This document shows positions 1 to 7,943 of a DNA stretch of 64,000 nt, piece by piece. The notes below the pieces were generated by a model. It did not search any database and was not told the origin of the DNA. It saw nothing but the letters and a program-made list of their open reading frames with translations. Made by a program: the position numbers and the translations under genes. The DNA is from an uncultured Hydrogenophaga sp. (GTDB lineage: Bacteria > Pseudomonadota > Gammaproteobacteria > Burkholderiales > Burkholderiaceae_C): NCBI RefSeq assembly GCF_958439165.1, contig NZ_OY288115.1, positions 62,001 through 126,000 on the forward strand, read 5' to 3'. Position 1 is the stretch's first letter; every line of letters begins with the position of its first letter.

Positions 1-257
1 CCGTCCTTGAAGAGCATCAGGGTCGGGATGCCGCGGATGCCGAACTTGGCCGGCACGTCGCGGTTCTCGTCGACGTTGAGCTTGGCCACCTGAAGCTTGC
101 CGTTGTAGGCGCCGGCAACTTCGTCCAGGATGGGCGCGATCATCTTGCAGGGGCCGCACCACTCGGCCCAGAAATCCACCAGCACCGGCGCCTTCGATTC
201 CAGAACGTCGGTCTGGAAACTGGCATCGGAAACGTGTTTGATCAGGTCGCTGGCCAT
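1..257 (-). CDS. trxA: Thioredoxin (3' end beyond window)
   Basis: Thioredoxin 1, the cytosolic dithiol-disulfide reductant. The visible 85 codons run from an ATG at 255-257 leftward off the window edge. The active site W-C-G-P-C lies at residues 33-37, inside the typical context FWAEWCGPCKM, and the cis-proline segment GIRGIPT follows near residue 75. About 85 of the usual 108 residues are present, so the C-terminal helix is missing only because the window ends. A purine-rich ribosome site (agagga) precedes the start on the minus strand. It is divergent from the AddB-like gene at 381, with a 123-bp shared upstream region. In proteobacteria rho commonly follows trxA; that cannot be tested here. 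Confidence 0.95.
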   Translation of the reverse strand, partial: MASDLIKHVSDASFQTDVLESKAPVLVDFWAEWCGPCKMIAPILDEVAGAYNGKLQVAKLNVDENRDVPAKFGIRGIPTLMLFKD

Positions 258-380
258 GCTGGGGTCCTCTGGAGAAATCGGTGAGCGGGAGGTTACAGTC
301 TGCGCGCCGGGCGGGCGGTGGATTCACCGGCCGAACAAGCCCCGGCAAGACGGCCGCATTGTGACAGAAAGCTCCATCCC

Positions 381-3026
381 ATGACGTCAGCCCGCCCTAG
401 CCCCGATGGACCGGCCGACGGCGCCCGGCCGTCCGCCTGGCCGCAGTGGCAGCCGGCGCTCGCGGCCCTGGCCGACCTGATCCGGCGTGAACGGCTGTCA
501 CCTTCCCGGGTGGTGGTGCTGGTGCCGTACGCGCAGCTCATGGACATTGCCCGCCGCGCCTGGTCCACCGGCATGGGCGACGGATTCCCGCCGCGCTTCG
601 AATCCAGCCGCAACTGGGCGGCGGCTCTCGACCCCTTTTTGCCCGGTCCGACCGATCTGGGCATCGACATGGCGCGCGACTCCCTGATCGCCGCCACGCT
701 GCTCGATCAGGTTTCCTCGGCACGCGCGGGCTCGCCGCTGCGGGCCGAACTGGTGACCCGGCTGGTGGAAGCGGCCCGGCAGCTCGCGCCGGTGGCCGCT
801 GCGCTGCCGCCCGCTGAACGCACGGCCTGGTCGCAGGAGCGGGGCGAGGACCTCGTGCCGCCACTGGGCGCCTTGCGCTGGGAGGGCCTGGTCGCCCGGC
901 TGGCGCTGGCCTGGGCCGGCACGTCGGCCTACGCCACCGATGTGCTCTGGAGCACCCGGGCAGCTCCCGGTGCCGATGCCGACGCCCTGATCGTGCTGGA
1001 CGGGCTGCAGCGCGACCCGCTGGCCGATGCACTGGCCCGACGCTGGGGCGAGCGCTGCTGGCGCCTGCCGCTGGGTGGCCAGAGCGATGCCTCCATCTGG
1101 GGCGATGTGCGCGTCCATGCCTGCGACGATGCCGAAGACGAGGCCCAGCGAGCCGCCGCCTGCGTGCTGCAGCACCTGAATGAAGGCCGGGAGCCGGTGG
1201 CCCTGGTGGCGAACGACCGTCTGCTGACCCGGCGCGTCAGTGCCTTGCTCTGGCAGCAGGGGGTGCCGGTGCGGGACGAGACCGGCTGGAAGCTCTCCAC
1301 CACCCGCAGCGCCGCCGCGCTGATGGCGCTGCTGCGGGCCGCCCGGCCCGGCGCGTCGATGGACGAGGCGCTCGATGCCCTGCGCCAGGCCCCGCTGTTC
1401 AGCACCGGGGAGGCCGCGCCGATGCTGCGCCTGCTGGAGCAGCAGGCCCGCGACCGTGGAGTGGCCCGCTGGGGTTCTGCGGTGGCCAGCCCCGTTCTTG
1501 CCGAAACCCTGCCGTCGGGTGCAGCCGAATGGCTTTCGTCCCTGACGGCACCCCGTCCGCTGGGACGCTGGCTGACCGGACTGCGTGCCGCCCTCGATCT
1601 GGCCGGCATGAGCGAGCCGATGCTGGCCGACACGGCCGGTCAGCAGGTGCTGGCGGTCTTGCGACTGTCGGAGGCCGGTGCCGCCGAACTGGCCGGGCTG
1701 GGTGCCGAGGCATCCACCGACGCCGGCGCCATCCCGGCGTCAGGCGCCGGCAGCCGCATCGGCCTGCCGGCCTTCACCGCCTGGGTGCGGGACGTGCTGG
1801 AGTCGGCCGTCTTCCATCCGCACACCGGCGTCGTGGCTGCCGTGGTGGTGCTGCCGCTGCCCCAGCTGCTCGGCCGGCCTTTTGCTGCCGTGGTGGCGCC
1901 GGGTTGCGACGAGCTCCACCTGCCCGCCAGCCCCGAACTGCCGGGCCAGTGGACGGTTGCCCAGCGGGAGCGCCTGGGCCTGCCTTCCCGCGAGGCCCTG
2001 GCCGAGGCCGCGCGGAGCGCTTGGGAGCTGCTGGGCCGCCAGTCCCGGGCAGACGTCCTGTGGCGCAGCAGCGACCGTGGCGAGCCCCGCCTGGCGTCGC
2101 CCTGGCTGCTCCAGCAGACCATGCCCGCCGCTGCCGATCCACGTCCCTGTCGCACTCTGGATGCGCAGCCGGTGATGTCGCCGCAACCGGTCGCACCCGA
2201 TCTGGTGCCGCAGCGGATCTCTGCCAGCGCCTACACGCAGCTGCGCCAGTGTCCCTACCGCTTCTTTGCCCTGCGCCAGCTGCGCCTGTCGGATGCCGCC
2301 GAGCTGGACGACGAACCCGATGCCCGCGACCTCGGCAACTGGCTGCACCGCGTGCTTCGGCGCTTCCACGAAGACCGGCGTGACCAGCGCCCCGGTCGTG
2401 CCGAAGACCGCAGGCATCTCGATGCCCTGGCCCGCCAGGAGGCCGAGGCCATGGGTCTGAATGCAGGCGAGGGCGGGGCGGGCTTCCTGCCCTTCGAAGC
2501 CCAGTGGCCGCAGCTCCGCGAGGGTTACCTCGACTGGCTGGTCGGTCACGAGGCGGCCGAGGGTGCCGACGGACCACGCTTCGAGGCGGCAGAGGTCGAC
2601 CTGCAGCGCGATCTGGGTCGCTGGACGCTGATCGGCCAGCTCGACCGCATCGACCGCCTGCCCGTGTCGCAAGGTGGCCATGCCTGGGTCATCGACTACA
2701 AGACCGAGGGCCGCAGCAAGACCACCGCACGCCGCAAGCATTTCGACGAAGACGTGCAGCTGGCCTTCTACGCCGCCCTGCTGCCCGACCAGCCGGTGCG
2801 CGCCGCCTACCTCAGCATCACCGACCAGCGGGGTACTGGCGACAAGGCACCCACGCTGGTGGTGGAGCACCCGGACGTGACGTCCGCCGCCGAGCGCCTG
2901 GTGCAGGGCATGACCGGCGACCTCGACCGCATTGCTGCCGGTGCCGCGCTGCCGGCGCTGGGCGAAGGCCCGGTCTGCGAACACTGCGAAGCGCGCGGCC
3001 TGTGCCGCAAGGACTTCTGGTCATGA
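381..3026 (+). CDS. AddB-like PD-(D/E)XK nuclease, DNA repair
   Basis: An 881-residue protein resembling the AddB half of AddAB-type helicase-nucleases, which process double-strand breaks for RecA loading. The N-terminal two thirds looks like a degenerate helicase without a convincing Walker A motif. The C-terminal part holds a RecB-type nuclease: QCPYRFF near residue 623, the core WVIDYKTE near 770 and QLAFYAALL soon after. The tail CEHCEARGLC, with the earlier Cys near 623, matches the four cysteines that ligate an iron-sulfur cluster in AddB. I chose the ATG at 381 because the protein aligns from there; an upstream in-frame ATG at 318 is possible. Its stop overlaps the start of the helicase gene (ATGA), implying translational coupling. 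The family is often labelled only as a probable DNA repair protein in betaproteobacteria. Confidence 0.85.
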   Translation: MTSARPSPDGPADGARPSAWPQWQPALAALADLIRRERLSPSRVVVLVPYAQLMDIARRAWSTGMGDGFPPRFESSRNWAAALDPFLPGPTDLGIDMARDSLIAATLLDQVSSARAGSPLRAELVTRLVEAARQLAPVAAALPPAERTAWSQERGEDLVPPLGALRWEGLVARLALAWAGTSAYATDVLWSTRAAPGADADALIVLDGLQRDPLADALARRWGERCWRLPLGGQSDASIWGDVRVHACDDAEDEAQRAAACVLQHLNEGREPVALVANDRLLTRRVSALLWQQGVPVRDETGWKLSTTRSAAALMALLRAARPGASMDEALDALRQAPLFSTGEAAPMLRLLEQQARDRGVARWGSAVASPVLAETLPSGAAEWLSSLTAPRPLGRWLTGLRAALDLAGMSEPMLADTAGQQVLAVLRLSEAGAAELAGLGAEASTDAGAIPASGAGSRIGLPAFTAWVRDVLESAVFHPHTGVVAAVVVLPLPQLLGRPFAAVVAPGCDELHLPASPELPGQWTVAQRERLGLPSREALAEAARSAWELLGRQSRADVLWRSSDRGEPRLASPWLLQQTMPAAADPRPCRTLDAQPVMSPQPVAPDLVPQRISASAYTQLRQCPYRFFALRQLRLSDAAELDDEPDARDLGNWLHRVLRRFHEDRRDQRPGRAEDRRHLDALARQEAEAMGLNAGEGGAGFLPFEAQWPQLREGYLDWLVGHEAAEGADGPRFEAAEVDLQRDLGRWTLIGQLDRIDRLPVSQGGHAWVIDYKTEGRSKTTARRKHFDEDVQLAFYAALLPDQPVRAAYLSITDQRGTGDKAPTLVVEHPDVTSAAERLVQGMTGDLDRIAAGAALPALGEGPVCEHCEARGLCRKDFWS

Positions 3027-6000
3027 CGCCCGCCTTCCGCATCGATGGCCGCGAGGCCACCCCCGAGGCCTTCTATGTCGTGGCCTGCGACCCGGCGCGC
3101 AGCGTCGCGGTGGAGGCCTGTGCCGGTGCCGGCAAGACCTGGATGCTCGTCTCCCGCATGCTCCGCGCCCTGCTCGACGGCTGTCCGCCGCAGGACATCC
3201 TGGCCATCACCTTCACCAAGAAGGCCGCCGGCGAGATGCGCGAGCGGCTGGACCGCCTGCTGCGCGACTGCGCGGCCATGACCCCGGAAGAGCGCATCGA
3301 GGCGCTGTGCCAGCGTGGCATGCCGATGCTCCAGGCGCAGCGGCTGGAGCCTGAACTGGCCGGTCTGCACCAGCGTCTGCTGGCCGGTGGCCGCCATGTG
3401 CAGGTGCGCACCTTCCACAGCTGGTTCGCAGCCCTGCTGCGCGGCGCGCCGCTGTCGGTGCTGCAGGACCTGGAACTGCCCCCGCGTTACGAGCTGCTGG
3501 AGGACGACCAGCCCGCCATCGAGCGGGTCTGGCCGCGCTGGCATGCCGCGCTGGCTGCCAGCCCGGCCGACCGGCAGGATTTCTTCGATCTGGTGGCCCG
3601 GCATGGCCGCAGCCAGACCCGCAAGGCCTTGCTGCAGGCGCTGGCCCGCCGCGTCGAGTTCTCGCTGGCCGACGCAGCCGGTGCCCTGGACCGCTCGGTG
3701 CAGACCTTCGGCCAGGCCTTCCCGCGCCTGCAGGGCCTGGATCGTCCCGAGCATGCGCTGCTGGCGCCTGCCGCGCGGCAGCGCTGGCAGGGCTGGGCAG
3801 CCGCCCTGGGCCGGCACAAGAACAAGACACCGGTGAAGGCGGCGCAGACCATCATCGACGCCTTCCTGCTGCCCGACGAGCCGGACCGCATGGGCGAGCG
3901 GCTGCGCCTGCTGCGCGATGTGTTCTTCGTGAAGGACGATGACCGCCTCACCAAGAACCTGAAAGATGTCCCCGAGGCCCAGGAGGCAGAGCCCGAACTG
4001 CAGGAGCTGTGTGCCGCCGTGCGCCAGCACGAAGCCTGGGCCCACCACCAGCGCATGACCCGCCAGGTGCGGCTGCTGCTGACCTGCTTTGCCGAACTCA
4101 AGCGCGAGCAGGGCTGGGTCGACATGAACGATGTCGAGGGCGCCGCGCGCCGGCTGCTGGGCGATGCCGAGCTGTCGGGCTGGCTGCAGCAGCGGCTGGA
4201 TGCACGGCTGCGCCATGTGCTGATCGACGAGTTCCAGGACACCAACCCCCTGCAATGGCAGGCGCTGTACGGCTGGCTCTCCGGCTATGCCGGAGCGGGC
4301 CCCGGCGAGGCGCCCAGCGTCTTCCTGGTCGGCGACCCCAAGCAGTCCATCTACCGCTTCCGCCGCGCCGAGCCGCAGGTGTTCCGCGCGGCCCAGGCTT
4401 TCGTGGTGCAGGGCCTGCACGGGGCCCAGCTCAGCTGCGACCACACCCGCCGTTGTGCCCCGGTGGTGGTGCAGACCCTCAACGCGGTCATGCAGCAGGC
4501 CGAAGCCGCCGGTGAATACGGCGAGGCCGTGGGTGCTGCCTTCCGGCCGCACACCACCGACAGCCAGGCCGACGGCGCCGTGCTGCTGCTGCCGCCAGTG
4601 GCCGGCGAAGCGGAGGGCGAGAGCGAGGGCGAACCTGCGACCGACGAAGCGGTCGACCCGTCTGCACCCGCCCCCGACGACTGGCGCGACAGCCTCACCC
4701 AGCCGCTGCACCCGCCCGAAGAAACCCGTTCGGCGCTCGAAGCACGGCAGGCCGCCGACTGGATCGCCGACCAGCTGGCGCGCGGCGAGCTCCAGCCCGG
4801 CGACATCATGGTGCTGGCCCGCAAGCGCGAACGCCTGGGCTGGCTGTTCGACGCCCTGCGTGAGCGCGGCATTGCGGCCGACCAGCCCGAAAAGCTGGAT
4901 CTCGCCGACGCACCCGCGGTGCAGGACGTGGTGGCCCTGCTCGATGCCCTGGTCTCGCCCGACCACGATCTGTCGCTGGCGCGCGCGCTGCGCTCGCCCA
5001 TCCTGGGCTGGTCGGATGCCGATCTGGCTGGCCTGGCGCGTGTCTGCCGGCGTCGCCGTGCCGCTTCAGGGGCCGAGGTCGGCATGCCATCCCGGCTCTC
5101 GTGGTGGGACGTGCTGCAGTCCGATCCGCCGGCCGAAGCCGAGTTGCCCGCCGAGGACGCCAGCCGTTTCTCCGGTCGATGGCGCCAGACCGCCGCGTCG
5201 CTGGTCCGCTGGCAGGGCCTGGTGGCGCAGCTGCCGCCGCACGATGCGCTGTCCGCCATCTACGCCGAAGCCGACCTGACCGCCCGCTACGTCGCCAGCG
5301 TGGCGCCGGCCCGGCGCTCCAGCGTGCTGGCCCAGCTCCGCGAACTGCTGCTGCTGTCGCTCGACATCGAGGGCGGTCGCTTCCTGACACCCTACCGCTG
5401 GGTCCGCGCCCTCAAGGCGGGCCGTCTGCCAGCCCCGGCGTCACAGCCGGCAGACGCGGTGCGCCTGCTCACCATCCATGGCGCCAAGGGCCTGGAAGCC
5501 CCGGTGGTCCTGCTGATCGACACCCAATCCGGAGGGGCCCGTGCCGACAACATGGGCGTGCTGGTCGACTGGCCGGGCGAGGCCGAAGTGCCGCAGCGGT
5601 TTGTCTTCCTGGTCAGCGAGAAGCAGCCGCCCGTGTGCGCCGCCGCTGCGCTGGAGATCGAGCGCCGGGCCCGTTCGCTCGAGGAACTCAACGCGCTCTA
5701 TGTGGCCATGACCCGCGCGGAACACCAGCTGGTCGTCTCCAGCTTCGTGCCTGCGAGAAGCACCGACGCGGTCAGCTGGTTCGACCGGCTCGCGCCCCAT
5801 GCCCAGGTGGTGGCCGTGCCGCCCGGGCAGACGGGGCAGGCCGACGCCGTCGCAGTCGGCACCTGCAGCCTGCCGGACCTGCCGTCCTGGCAAGGTGCCC
5901 GGCGCCCGATGCCGGCACCCACCCAGGTCGATGCCGGCGCCATCGACGACGGCGCTGACGACACCTCGGCCCGGCTCGGCATGGCCCTGCACCGCCTGCT

Positions 6001-6433
6001 GCAGTGGTGCCCCACACCCCTGGCCGGATTCGACTGGCACGACGGCCACCGCAGCGCCGTGGCCCGCGAGTTCGACCTGACCCCTGCGCAGGCCGGCGAA
6101 GCGGTGGATGCGGCCCGCCGCATGGTGCGCGGCGAGGCCGCCTGGGCCTGGGATGCCGCCTGCGTGGACTCTGCCCGCAACGAGGTGGATCTGTTCCACC
6201 GCGGCGAGCTGCTGCGCCTGGACCGGCTGGTGCGGGAAACCGCCACCGGCACCTGGTGGGTGCTGGACCACAAAAGTGCCCTGCGCCCGGAACTCGACCC
6301 CGAACTGCGCGCCCAGCTCGACCGTTATGGTCAGGCGGTGCGCGCCGCGCAGCCGGGCGAACCGGTGCGCACCGCCTTCATCAACACAGCCGGCCGGCTC
6401 ATCGAGCTGACCGGCGACGACACCGCTACATGA
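3023..6433 (+). CDS. AddA-like UvrD/Rep-family helicase-nuclease
   Basis: An 1136-residue superfamily 1A ATP-dependent helicase with a C-terminal RecB-type nuclease, the likely catalytic partner of the preceding gene. Motifs in order: Walker A GAGKT at 35-39, motif Ia TFTKKAAGEMRERL near 68, Walker B LIDEFQDTNP near 400, motif III VGDPKQSIYRFRRA near 435, motif V TIHGAKGLE near 815 and motif VI YVAMTRAEH near 891. The last domain carries LRLDRLV followed by WVLDHKSA near 1080 and a QLDRYGQAV motif, the expected nuclease core. An open frame extends upstream to 2504, but the ATG at 3023 overlapping the previous TGA is the natural start. No recB, recC or recD is present nearby, which fits an AddAB-type organism. 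Confidence 0.9.
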   Translation: MTPAFRIDGREATPEAFYVVACDPARSVAVEACAGAGKTWMLVSRMLRALLDGCPPQDILAITFTKKAAGEMRERLDRLLRDCAAMTPEERIEALCQRGMPMLQAQRLEPELAGLHQRLLAGGRHVQVRTFHSWFAALLRGAPLSVLQDLELPPRYELLEDDQPAIERVWPRWHAALAASPADRQDFFDLVARHGRSQTRKALLQALARRVEFSLADAAGALDRSVQTFGQAFPRLQGLDRPEHALLAPAARQRWQGWAAALGRHKNKTPVKAAQTIIDAFLLPDEPDRMGERLRLLRDVFFVKDDDRLTKNLKDVPEAQEAEPELQELCAAVRQHEAWAHHQRMTRQVRLLLTCFAELKREQGWVDMNDVEGAARRLLGDAELSGWLQQRLDARLRHVLIDEFQDTNPLQWQALYGWLSGYAGAGPGEAPSVFLVGDPKQSIYRFRRAEPQVFRAAQAFVVQGLHGAQLSCDHTRRCAPVVVQTLNAVMQQAEAAGEYGEAVGAAFRPHTTDSQADGAVLLLPPVAGEAEGESEGEPATDEAVDPSAPAPDDWRDSLTQPLHPPEETRSALEARQAADWIADQLARGELQPGDIMVLARKRERLGWLFDALRERGIAADQPEKLDLADAPAVQDVVALLDALVSPDHDLSLARALRSPILGWSDADLAGLARVCRRRRAASGAEVGMPSRLSWWDVLQSDPPAEAELPAEDASRFSGRWRQTAASLVRWQGLVAQLPPHDALSAIYAEADLTARYVASVAPARRSSVLAQLRELLLLSLDIEGGRFLTPYRWVRALKAGRLPAPASQPADAVRLLTIHGAKGLEAPVVLLIDTQSGGARADNMGVLVDWPGEAEVPQRFVFLVSEKQPPVCAAAALEIERRARSLEELNALYVAMTRAEHQLVVSSFVPARSTDAVSWFDRLAPHAQVVAVPPGQTGQADAVAVGTCSLPDLPSWQGARRPMPAPTQVDAGAIDDGADDTSARLGMALHRLLQWCPTPLAGFDWHDGHRSAVAREFDLTPAQAGEAVDAARRMVRGEAAWAWDAACVDSARNEVDLFHRGELLRLDRLVRETATGTWWVLDHKSALRPELDPELRAQLDRYGQAVRAAQPGEPVRTAFINTAGRLIELTGDDTAT

Positions 6434-7737
6434 CCGCTTTTCTCCCAGACGCCTCCCCGATCGATGTCGCCGTGATCGGTGGCGGGCCCGCCGGCCTCAT
6501 GGCCGCCGAACGCCTGCAGGCGCAAGGCCTGCAGGTGCACCTGTTCGACGCCATGCCCTCGGTGGGCCGCAAGTTCCTGCTCGCCGGCAAGGGCGGCCTC
6601 AATCTCACCCATGCCGAGGGCTTCGATGCCTTCGTCGGCCGCTATGCCGAGCGCACGCCCGTGTTACACCCGTTGCTGGAAGCGTTCGGCGCCGACGCGT
6701 TGCGCGAGTGGGCGGCCGGGCTCGGCGTGGCCACCTTCGTGGGCAGCTCGCAGCGCGTCTTTCCCACCGACATGAAGGCCGCTCCGCTGCTGCGCGCCTG
6801 GCTGCAGCGGTTGCGCCATCCGGCCGCTCCGGGCGTGCCGGTGCAGTTCCACATGCGCCACCGCTGGCTGGGCTGGCAGGATGGCAGCGACCCTTCCAGC
6901 CCGCTGCGGTTCGACAGCCCGCAGGGCGAACAGGCGGTGCAGGCGCGCGCCACCGTGCTGGCGCTGGGCGGTGCCAGCTGGGCCCGCCTGGGCTCCGACG
7001 GCGCCTGGCAGCCCTGGCTGCAACAAGCCGGTGTGGCCCTGCGCCCGCTGGCCCCGGCCAACTGCGGCTTCGATGTTGCCGGTTCGCCGGTACACGGACG
7101 GGAAGAGGGCTGGACACCGCTGCTGGCCGAGCGCTGGGCCGGCCAGCCGTTCAAGTCGGTAAGGCTGCGCTGCACCGGGGTGGATGGCGAGGTGTTCGAC
7201 CGCCAGGGCGAATTCGTGCTCACCGCCACCGGCATCGAAGGCAGCCTGGTGTACGCTGCCTCCCGCCTGCTGCGCGGCCGCATCGAGGCCGAAGGCCGGG
7301 CCGGTATCGAGATCGACCTGCTGCCGCACCGCACGGCCGAGTGGGTGCTGGAGCAGGTGCGCCACCCGCGGGGCTCCCGCAGCCTGTCCAGCCACCTCAA
7401 GAGCCGCCTGGGCATCGACGGCCTGAAGCTCGCCATGCTGAGCGAACTGCTCGACAGGACCGCCATGAACGACCCGCAGCAACTCGCCACCGCGATCAAG
7501 GCGCTGCCGGTGACCTTGCTGCGCCCGCGTCCCATCGACGAGGCCATCAGCAGCGCCGGCGGCGTCGCCTTCGAGGCGCTGGACGACCAGCTGATGGTGC
7601 GGCAGCACCCCGGCCTGTTCGTGGCGGGTGAAATGCTGGACTGGGAAGCCCCCACCGGCGGCTATCTGCTGACCGCCACGATGGCGAGCGGGGTGCGGGC
7701 GGGGGAGGGCGCGGCGCGCTGGCTGGAAAGCCGGTGA
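6430..7737 (+). CDS. HI0933-family NAD(P)/FAD-dependent flavoprotein
   Basis: A 435-residue flavoprotein of the HI0933/YhiN family; the C-terminal motif GLFVAGEMLDWEAPTGGYLL fits the subgroup typified by Pseudomonas putida PP_4765. The Rossmann FAD-binding motif VIGGGPAGLMAAE lies at residues 15-27, followed by the acidic residue that ends the second strand (LFDAMPSVGRKFLLAGKGGLN). The ATG at 6430 overlaps the stop of the AddA-like gene (ATGA), so it appears to be the third gene of that operon. The biochemical substrate of this subgroup is not established; related proteins reduce bile-acid intermediates or are annotated as aminoacetone oxidase-like. Its coupling to a recombination operon is unexplained. 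Confidence 0.85.
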   Translation: MTAFLPDASPIDVAVIGGGPAGLMAAERLQAQGLQVHLFDAMPSVGRKFLLAGKGGLNLTHAEGFDAFVGRYAERTPVLHPLLEAFGADALREWAAGLGVATFVGSSQRVFPTDMKAAPLLRAWLQRLRHPAAPGVPVQFHMRHRWLGWQDGSDPSSPLRFDSPQGEQAVQARATVLALGGASWARLGSDGAWQPWLQQAGVALRPLAPANCGFDVAGSPVHGREEGWTPLLAERWAGQPFKSVRLRCTGVDGEVFDRQGEFVLTATGIEGSLVYAASRLLRGRIEAEGRAGIEIDLLPHRTAEWVLEQVRHPRGSRSLSSHLKSRLGIDGLKLAMLSELLDRTAMNDPQQLATAIKALPVTLLRPRPIDEAISSAGGVAFEALDDQLMVRQHPGLFVAGEMLDWEAPTGGYLLTATMASGVRAGEGAARWLESR

Positions 7738-7749
7738 GGCCGCTGGGAG

Positions 7750-7774
7750 GGCCGCGACGCTGAAGGTCGCGGCC
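7750..7774. terminator. Hairpin between flavoprotein gene and ffs
   Basis: A perfect 9-bp inverted repeat (GGCCGCGAC and GTCGCGGCC) with a 7-base loop, 13 bases after the flavoprotein stop and just 3' of the SRP RNA gene on the other strand. Its position between two convergent transcripts suggests a bidirectional stop or transcript-end structure. No T-tract follows on either strand, so intrinsic termination is an inference. Confidence 0.45.
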
Positions 7775-7782
7775 AGAAGAAG

Positions 7783-7881
7783 GTGACGAGCCTTGACCCC
7801 GGCACTGGATTCACAGTTAGGGCTGCTTGGTTCCCCACCTGACCCGGTTGGCCGCTTCACCATGCGGGAAGGCCCGTCGAG
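7783..7881 (-). ncRNA. ffs: Signal recognition particle RNA (4.5S, small bacterial type)
   Basis: Reading the minus strand, the segment contains GGGTCAGG, GGGGAACC and AAGCAGCCC in the order and spacing of the conserved domain IV of bacterial 4.5S RNA, where GGAA forms the tetraloop and AAGCAGCC the asymmetric loop side that binds Ffh. The ends pair: GACGGGCC (plus-strand 7871-7878) with GGCTCGTC (plus-strand 7786-7793), eight pairs including one G-U, giving a core of 93 nt as expected for the small form. The exact mature ends are approximate. It sits head-to-head with dnaX, a common location for ffs in betaproteobacteria. The RNA works with Ffh to deliver membrane proteins to the translocon. 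Confidence 0.9.
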
Positions 7882-7930
7882 GTGGATTGTAGGCGATGGC
7901 GGCGCGGCGGCCGGGGCATCACCCCACCTT

Positions 7931-7936
7931 TAGAAT
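7931..7936 (+). promoter_or_regulatory. Candidate -10 element of dnaX (TAGAAT)
   Basis: TAGAAT ends only 7 bases before the dnaX ATG at 7944, so a transcript starting at the usual distance would begin at or next to the start codon. No clear -35 element is visible and no Shine-Dalgarno sequence precedes the ATG, consistent with a leaderless or nearly leaderless mRNA. This is an inference from spacing only. Confidence 0.3.
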
Positions 7937-7943
7937 CCGGCGG

